From Lumbricus terrestris (Eukaryota; Annelida; Clitellata; Crassiclitellata; Lumbricidae): DNA of 64,000 nt. The stretch is taken from contig OX457047.1 in NCBI GenBank assembly GCA_949752735.1, forward strand, positions 9,234,165 through 9,298,164. Reading direction: 5' to 3'. Shown piece by piece: positions 56,537-64,000 of the stretch. Position 1 is the first letter of the stretch, and every line of letters starts with the position of its first letter. The position numbers and the translations under genes are program-made. The notes under the pieces are model-generated. The model was given only the letters and a program-made list of their open reading frames with translations. It was not told the origin of the DNA and ran no database searches.

Positions 56537-58890
56537 ATGCCGTGAAACTTCATCAACGACTTTCAATAACCGCGATCTCATTCCCAATCCTCAGTTCAAT
56601 CCAGCGCTAGCATCTGCTATCAATTTTTAGGATAGAAACTTCTCTGCGATAAATCGAATTTCAGTGAAATGGCTTTTACGATTTAGCAACGAGCGTGTAC
56701 TTGAAGTGACTGGGAAACAAAAAGCGGTAATTTTTGTGGAAAATCATAAATCTACCAAATTTGTTTATCAAATTATGAGCTGTCAATATATTGCGTGTAT
56801 GCAAGGAAGGGTCATGGGGTTTAGAACTGTGAGTTGCATATGGATGTGTAAATTGTGTATGGCGGGGAAAGGTTTTTTGACAAAATGTACGTACGCAAAA
56901 AAATTAATTGTGATGTCCACAAAACTCCACATTAATTGACCTGTTTAAACATGTTGCGTTGTATTATTATAGTCGTTCGATGGCATTTAATTACATTTTA
57001 ATTAAATTCTGTTTAGATCCAAACAGTAAGCCATAACAGTTAAGAAATTTTAGCTAACAAATATGATGTTTAACAAAAGTAAATAGTAGCCCATGGTAAA
57101 GTAAATGTTTTATAGATTTCTTTAGCTAATTAGCTTTGTAGGAAGGGGTGGGGAGGCTTATATTTGAACGTATGCAACTACGCATAGGGGCAGGGTTCCG
57201 CAAAATGTACAAGTTGCATGGGGGTTGGATCCAAAATATGATTTTTCTGCATACGTCGCATTATAGTGAAGTATTGATACTGAAATTCAGAATTTGGCCA
57301 CATCCTGTGTGATGTAAAATGGTTGCCGAGTATTATACGCACGTGCTAAAAATTTAAGCAACAATGATTCAAATGCAGCTGCATCATTATAGAGCTGTGC
57401 AATATGGAGGTCACTTGAATACACAACGAGTTCTCAAAATTGTGTTTTAGCAAAGTCAGTTCATCAGATTATTCAAAAAATTATTTTGGAATAAAAATAT
57501 TTTGTTTTTGGTTGTTGTTGTTGTTATTGTTATTGGAATTGACTTCTGTATTCGATGATTATGAAGAAATTGCAATGATAGGATATTTGCAGGAAACGGT
57601 GTTCCTTTGGAGTGAGTCACGATTTGTTAGCAGTGATCAAAAGACATTCCATGTTCTTGCTGTAACCATAGGGGCAATCTCGTTCATTGTTGTTGTTGGT
57701 ATGCAGTTAGTGCTTTTGTTCGTGTGTACAGTTCTAAGAACCGTATAACTGATACTATCATCGTAAACATGGTCATATTGTTAATTATTATTATTGTATT
57801 GCTGCTCTTCGCTTGGACAAGTTTTAATTTTCTCATGTACAGGATTGTGGTTGGTAGAGACCGCACGTTTCAAAATTGCATTAGAGTGACATTTGATATG
57901 GAATAATTTGTTTCTTCTCTGGGCCAATTTTTATTCAGAAGACAACTGTGTTTGCAAATCTGGTCCATAATCATGCTGTGTTTATAAATTGGTCTAATGA
58001 AGAATTGATGGAAAATTCTCTTAAATAAGATGGTGGTCTGCAATGGCGATGTAGGTTTTGTTGAGTGGATTTTTATTGGGAAGCTTACGGTACATAAATT
58101 TTCCACAAAATCTAGCAGCTTGCACAAAATGAGTTTCATTTTAAAATTCCCTGAATTGTATTTGGGAAAACCAAACATTGAAGGATATTTTTTTATACCA
58201 CCACTCCTGGAAGCGTCATCAAATGCGTTATTTTAAGTATTCTGATTCTGGGCTTCATGATTCCATGGACGTCTGTTGTTCCTTGTAGCAGGAACTCTGA
58301 GATGGGTGTTTTTAACTGAAAGCCAAACATTCACTGTTTTTTGCTGAGGATTTTTAATATCAAAAGTGTTTGAGGCCGTTAGCACTGCATTTATCTTAGT
58401 GTCACCATATAGATCTCATATTTTATAACATACCGGTAGGTATTTTAGTACAAAATAAGACTACTGTCACGGTTTGTTAAAATGGTAGAAAAGTCATCAT
58501 TAAGTCAAGGTGAAAGAAAAACATTGTTGAAAAAGTATGATTTTTTAAACTACAGCCTTCTTTGTGTTGATATGAAATCAGATTTTTTAGAATGCACTGA
58601 ACAACTGTGCACTGAATGACCCCTAAACAAGATCAGTTTTGGTCTTTGTGGTCTTGCTTATCTAACTGCTTCTGAATGAATTTCCGATATTATACTTGTG
58701 ACGAATTAAGAGACTGCTTGTAGAGTTATTTGCAGGAATAAATACCACACATCATGTAGTTTTCGTGGAGATCGTTAAATGCTTGGGTTATATATGATAT
58801 AGCTACTTGCTGCAATTTTTACTCGCTGCAAGTTTTCTGAGAGGCTATGCTAATATGATTTCATTATTAGTTGCAATTTTCTCTGTTGAT
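56537..58890 (+). other. PTPRN-like 3' UTR and 3' flank
   Basis: AT-rich, no coding exon seen. Candidate poly(A) signals on the plus strand include AATAAA at 57490-57495 and others near 58736 and 59513. The true 3' end cannot be fixed from sequence alone. Confidence 0.4.
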
Positions 58891-58899
58891 GGTTTGGTT

Positions 58900-59290
58900 A
58901 CTAAGTGCAATTTTATGTTGGAGATAATTTGTTTCTATAAATACAATTTTATCTTGGAGATAACTTGTTACTATGTGCAATTTTATCTTGGAGATAATGT
59001 GTTACTATTGTACAATTTTATCATGGAGATAATTTGTTCCTATAATTTATGTGCAATTTGATCTTGGAGATAATTTTTATTACTAGGTGCAATTCTATCT
59101 TGGAGATAATCTGTTACTATTTGCAGTTTTCTCCTGGAGATAATTTGATTACTATATTCATTTTATCTTGGCGATAATTTGATTACTAGGTGCAATTTTC
59201 TCTGTGGATGACAATGATTTGATTACTAGTGCAATCATCTCAGGAGATGATGACAATGATTTGATTACTAGGTGCAGTTGTCACTGGGAG
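58900..59290. repeat. Minisatellite of about 35 bp (TGCAATTTTATCTTGGAGAT core)
   Basis: About ten diverged units of 31-40 bp containing GCAATTTTATCTTGGAGATA and ATTTGTTACTA. The ORF through it is repeat-derived. Confidence 0.85.
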
Positions 59291-59671
59291 ATTAAACACA
59301 AAAGATTTTACTGTCGTGTCTGTTTCAACAAATTTACAGGTTACCCCAAAGTTGTTTTCTCTCGAAATTGTCATTGTGGTGTGATGTTGTGAACCTTCAA
59401 ACTAGACACTTTCATTGATCGATTGCCATAGTTCCAAGGAGTGTAGCTGTATTTTTGCTATTGCTTATTTATTCAAAGTCACTTGAGGTATTTAATCAGT
59501 TAATTTTATGTGAATAAAGTGGGACTTTGTGGCAATACTTGAAGCGACCAAGTTAACTTGCAAATCTTGCCCTGTGTTGCCGAAACTATTCTATCATCCA
59601 TTCTGGTCTATAAGGGTATTATTATTTTATTCATTAAAAAATAACTGTGTGAAACATTACTGCTTTTGTGG

Positions 59672-59900
59672 TGCATGGTAGTTTAGTGGTTAGTGTGCCA
59701 GACTAATCACCCATTCGTCATTAGTTAGAATCCTAACATGCACAGAAATTTGCTTCAGTACTTTGGCTTCATCTTTGCCTTGCAGCAATTCAGCTATTAT
59801 ATTTACACGAGTTGATCATTGTCACTGTCACCACTGTAAAGATCAGATGGCAGAGGAAAGGACTCATCCTCGTACGCCGAGGTCAAGAAATTGACGTTGT
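59672..59900 (+). repeat. tRNA-like SINE copy
   Basis: TGGTAGTTTAGTGGTTAG resembles an A box, and TTAGTTAGAATCCT a weak B box about 50 bp on. The downstream segment GGACTCATCCTCGTACGCC resembles 44517-44545. Confidence 0.45.
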
Positions 59901-60021
59901 AAACCATTTATAACAGAGGTTGCAATTTAGGGTCGCTTAACAGACTGCTCTTATGCCGTTGTTAACATTTTGAAGAGCACCAACTTTTTGTCATATTCTG
60001 AGATTGGAGTATGCTATAGAT

Positions 60022-60078
60022 ATATGCTATTTATTATCTGCTATTTATTATCTGCTATTTATTATCTGCTATTTATTG
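60022..60078. repeat. (TATTTATTATCTGC)n minisatellite
   Basis: About four 14-bp units. Confidence 0.85.
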
Positions 60079-60827
60079 TTTGGAAGATATTATGAAAAAT
60101 ATGTACGATGATTCTAAAGAAATATATTACAGTGTTGATATTGTTACTGTTGGTGTCTGTTTGCTGTTGTCTGCAAAACGTGCAACAAAAGTCTCGTTAC
60201 TCTCGTTGTCACTTGGCTCAGCGACTTTGTTTCGTGAACGGCAATGATTTAATCTCGTTTCAACGTGATTATAAAACCTTTGGGCATATTTTAGAGTGAA
60301 TTTGTGCGATGTTTTAGTTTATTCCCTAGAATATAACGTATTTGAAATAAATATTTGTGATCCTTCTGGACAGCTTACCTTGATGTTTTGACGGTTGTTG
60401 TTTTACTAGCAGACTGAGAAACGTGGTGGCCAGGTAGGCCTACTTGTAGAAGTAGTGTCTGGTTTTGAAAGAGCAGGAAATGGTGTAGAGTTGAATTATG
60501 ACCCTCCATAATTCTATGTGTACAGTACACATTCTTGTCTGCTTGTCACCACTGATTGCATCAAAAGGTCGTAGTAATGTCCAGTAGGAGGGCACAGTCA
60601 CTGCTCAATTACCTGACATTTTGTGTCAATAAGCATTCGGACAATTTCAGTGTCTACCTTTCTGAAACAGCTGTCTCAGGGTTATGGGTGCTGCCCTTAG
60701 CCAATTGCCACTGTGTTCCAAGTTCTTATCCAGATATAAAATCGGTCTGACCTCCGCATCCCATAAACTCTCCTGCTTGTATATACCATAAGTTGCTCAA
60801 ATCCTACTTTTTTAGCTGTGGCTGGAC

Positions 60828-60872
60828 TGGGAGCGCCTCTGAGTAGGTAGCTTGAAGAAATGCTATATAAAT
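60828..60872 (+). repeat. SINE/LINE tail fragment
   Basis: GGGAGCGCCTCTGAGTAGG then CTTGAAGAAATGCTATATAAAT, the consensus-like plus-strand form of the tail. Confidence 0.65.
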
Positions 60873-60879
60873 ATAAATT

Positions 60880-61411
60880 CTTAGAATCGATGATATTTTT
60901 CTGTGACTGAAGAGTGTAGTTTACAGGGCTTAAGTGCTTAAGTGGGTGGGAACGGCATTCCCACTGCCCTCGAAATTCTTTGCTTGCGTTCCCAATGCCC
61001 GCCTGCTTGGAACGCTGGAAACATGCATTCCAGTAAAAATCTTCTTAGCCGTTTCCACTGCTCAAACATTCAGGGTTCCCACTGCTCACCCAAACCACTT
61101 CAAACACTGGAAGTTTAGGTATATGGTTTACACAGGTATAGTATACCATACATGTACTTTCCAACATAGGCGTAGAAGTAGATTAGTAATATTTTTCTGT
61201 GCGCTTATCGACACCCTACGGGTACCCGTTGGCGTCTCCCTCCCAGTTTAGCTAATCTCTAGACTTACGCTACAAGAGTAAACACGTGCAGCAGTGGCAG
61301 AGTAATGTTAGCCTTGTCATGCGCAGTGTTTACTGACACCTTGCGGTTGTGTTTGCGTCGACTGTACGCTGCGTTATCTTACCTTGCATCACATCACGAA
61401 CACATATTTTA

Positions 61412-61478
<67 letters not shown>

Positions 61479-62945
61479 CCTATAGATTTTGAGTTCATCT
61501 TTCGTTCTCTGTACTATCGGCGGTGAGAGTTTGGGCTTATGTGAATGACTCATCGAGCATGACTCATCGTCACGTGCGGCTTCCGCCGAAAACAGATGAT
61601 TTCTCGGTGAGCCGAGTCATAAATGCTTAATTGCGGCTTCGAAGTAGGCTAATCCTGTTTTATAGCCGAACAGGAACATCGTTGCGAAGATCTGAGACTT
61701 TCGTGTTATCACCCTTCTAGATAAAACCTTAGGCCTACATTTTTAAATTTACCTGGTCAATTTTAAATGACTAATCAACGTCATGACCAGGCAGGCCTAT
61801 AGTAGGCTAGGATGGCACCGGTTCGTATTCCCAGATTTTGACTTGGCACCGAAACGAAAGGGCAGCTGCCTGATCTGATTATTGCGGACTTGATTTGATA
61901 TAGCGCCGGTTTTAAGCTGATCTTCCTGACATGGGCACTGAGAAATTCTCGGAGATTTACATTAGCCTACATAATAAATAAAACCGACAATTGTTTAATT
62001 ATTCCGTAGATCGGAATTACCATACACCGTCGACATTTAGAATCTATGTATGTTGACCTATGCTCTTGTAGCATTATAGCCCTAGTGTACACGTGTTGCA
62101 TTGTATTGCATAAATTATGACCACTTAGGAAGCAAAAGCCTTTCAGAAGCGATACATAGCAGAATGCGCGCCCACTGCTTCGAAGGCAGCTATATTGACC
62201 TGAAACCTTTTACCTAGACAGAGGACCGCCAATTAATTAAGAGCACGCCGCCGCCACCTCTGCACCTGGGACACCGTGGAAGGAGGGCGAAAATCCGAAA
62301 TTTACAGGGAAACGTCGGGTACCCCGGCTATATAAGTAAATAATAGATGTCAATGCGTGAAACACATTAAAAGGGCAGCATCGATCTTGCGGATCAGCTG
62401 CAGAGTTGCACCGCAGTATAAATACGTACAGTATACTTGTAAGTTATAGGCCTACAGTATTCTTGCTGTGGTTGCACCCAATGCATCGAACTCTGAACAT
62501 CGCATAAATAATGATTAATTATATCTTGGTTAGTCCAAAACTCCGTTGCTCAAGGGGTCACATTAAATCGCAAAAAATCTCTTGTGAAAGCACGACCAAA
62601 CAAAAATAACTCGAGAAAGTGGTCATATCTATGGGTATGTGGTTGCGTGGGAGAAAATTCCACGCGCTATAAAATTTGAGATTGAGGAGGCAGTGAGCCA
62701 GAAATGATTCAGCCTTGAGTGACGTCAGCGGGCTTCCCTCTTGTGAGATCAACGCTTTCAAAATCGCATATGGTATAGTAAGCAGGTAACTTCTCCATAA
62801 ATTCGAACATTAATACTGCATCAATGGAACGATTCCATTACTCTTGCACAATCCAAGAGAACGGCAGTAAATACGAACTAACACTTAGCGTGGTAGTAGA
62901 CCATAACTCTGACCTTCATTCGCAACCTATCCAATGCGATATGTC
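60880..62945. other. Intergenic, no gene
   Basis: No supported gene. Contains the (TA)n run below and a near-duplicate of GACACCYTRCGG at 61207 and 61335. Confidence 0.4.
61415..61474. repeat. (TA)n microsatellite
   Basis: About 30 TA units. Confidence 0.95.
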
Positions 62946-62949
62946 CATT

Positions 62950-63060
62950 ACTTTGTGAGTGGGTCGGTCTGTGGGTGAATAGCTACCTGCAAATATCTTC
63001 GGCTCTGGATTCGAATCCAATTTTCCATAAATCCTGAGGGCTTTCCAAGCTGTCGTACGG
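62950..63060 (+). repeat. tRNA-derived SINE head
   Basis: GTGAGTGGGTCGGTCTG (A-box region) and GGATTCGAATCC (B box, 63006-63017). The start resembles the SINE at 5755. Confidence 0.55.
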
Positions 63061-63294
63061 CATGGTTCATCGATAAGGTGTCGACGTTTATCACCGTAGA
63101 TCGCACGATCCGTTTTGCACGCCAGTCGAGCTGTAAGCGATAAAGTTCTTTGCAAAGATCGCGTCGCATCCTGTTCAGTGCGCCGATTCTGTTGAACCGT
63201 TTTGCGACCCACCCCGACTCATTTTCGCTACTCACACAACTCGCACAACTTTCTTTGGAATTAATTCCTTGCACGTCCGAAAGGCGATCAAGAG

Positions 63295-63310
63295 ATGGCG
63301 TCCGCGCCGG
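63295..63310 (+). CDS. Possible first coding exon of a downstream gene
   Basis: ATGGCGTCCGCGCCGG is followed by the consensus donor GTAAGTAC, with GC-richer sequence than its surroundings and a purine at -3. A very short exon (5 codons plus 1 nt) whose partner exons would be beyond the window. Speculative. Confidence 0.25.
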
Positions 63311-64000
63311 GTAAGTACGGAATGCAAAGTTGTTCATTGTATGCTTCGCTTATTCGGTCGCTGAAGGCCGCAGAAGTTCGCCGTTCGAAGGTGGAATTTT
63401 CAGGGTCCTGGATCTGACGTATGCAGATATGACTTGCGAGAACTTTAGAAGAACTTCGCAGAGTTCTTCTGTCGTGCGAAAATTTGAACTTGCTACGAGC
63501 TTTCAGAGAGCCAGAGCACAACCAGCTGGTGTTTACGAGTGACATATTGAATGCCGGGTTGGCTTACTCGGGCATGAGTTTTTGTAGCGCAGAGGTCGAA
63601 GGTTCTGAACTCTGCAGAAACTTGCACTGACCTGCATGGTCTGCGTCTGAAACGTCACAAGGATGTCCAGAAAATTTGACTTTGTTGTCATGATGAAGCT
63701 CTGCTTGTTTCCATCTATGCCAGGAATAGCTTAAGATGTTGCATCATAAGGATTAAGTCACATGATTAAATGTAGTGCTTTCAAAAGATTTTTACTCTGT
63801 CTAGCCATATAAGGCATTGATCAGTAATAATAATCTAATAATCTTTTCTTTAATGAAGCGCCTGCAAGACGCACTTGCGCTATACAACTACAAGTGTGCA
63901 GTAATCTTAATTAAACTTAACTACTAATAGAACAGACAGCTTTGCAATTACATGGCGCTAATAGCAGCCTACAAAGCATGTCCGCCCAACGGGGGGCTCG
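63311..64000. other. Right edge, no supported feature
   Basis: Only short ORFs. If the exon at 63295 is real, this is its first intron. Confidence 0.35.

Noticed and set aside
57440..58236. Leu-rich ORFs downstream of the stop as a small membrane protein
   Set aside because: No splice or family support; composition is from GTT and ATT runs in the 3' flank.

Overview
The window is nuclear DNA of an animal. It has spliced exons, introns full of repeats, long microsatellites, and dense LTR, hAT, piggyBac, mariner, LINE and SINE debris. An invertebrate deuterostome (echinoderm first, hemichordate second) is the best guess. That rests on two Ty3/gypsy-type elements with integrase before reverse transcriptase (the Gmr1-like group, described from deuterostomes) and on one invertebrate-style IA-2/phogrin gene. 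The species is inference, not shown.

Layout. 1-5350: minus-strand Gmr1-like retrotransposon, entering from the left edge, with one LTR in the window. 6354-13901: complete, nearly pristine plus-strand Gmr1-like element: 1101-bp LTRs differing at one base, a 5-bp target duplication and an uninterrupted 1613-codon gag-pol frame. 13902-19772: intergenic DNA with hAT- and mariner-type repeats and minisatellites. 19773-25014: a third LTR element that keeps gag and protease but has no reverse transcriptase, RNase H or integrase. Its U3 is built from 19 copies of a dodecamer, and its 3' untranslated part holds a row of short hairpins. 25015-30359: low-complexity and tandem repeats.

30360-56536 (+): one cellular gene, an IA-2/phogrin (PTPRN/PTPRN2) receptor-type pseudophosphatase. 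I resolve it into 19 coding exons whose phases all agree and sum to 2337 nt (778 residues plus stop). It runs from signal peptide through a RESP18-like cysteine region, an acidic ectodomain and one membrane span to an intracellular PTP fold. The PTP fold has [10 protein letters not shown] and WPN in place of catalytic HCSAGxGRTG and WPD. Its introns carry most of the mobile elements, a perfect 42-bp hairpin and several repeats next to splice sites.

56537-64000: 3' flank with a long AT-rich stretch, a minisatellite, tRNA-derived SINEs, a TA repeat and a possible first exon of another gene near 63295. No prokaryotic features, rRNA genes, CRISPR arrays or convincing functional tRNA genes were seen.
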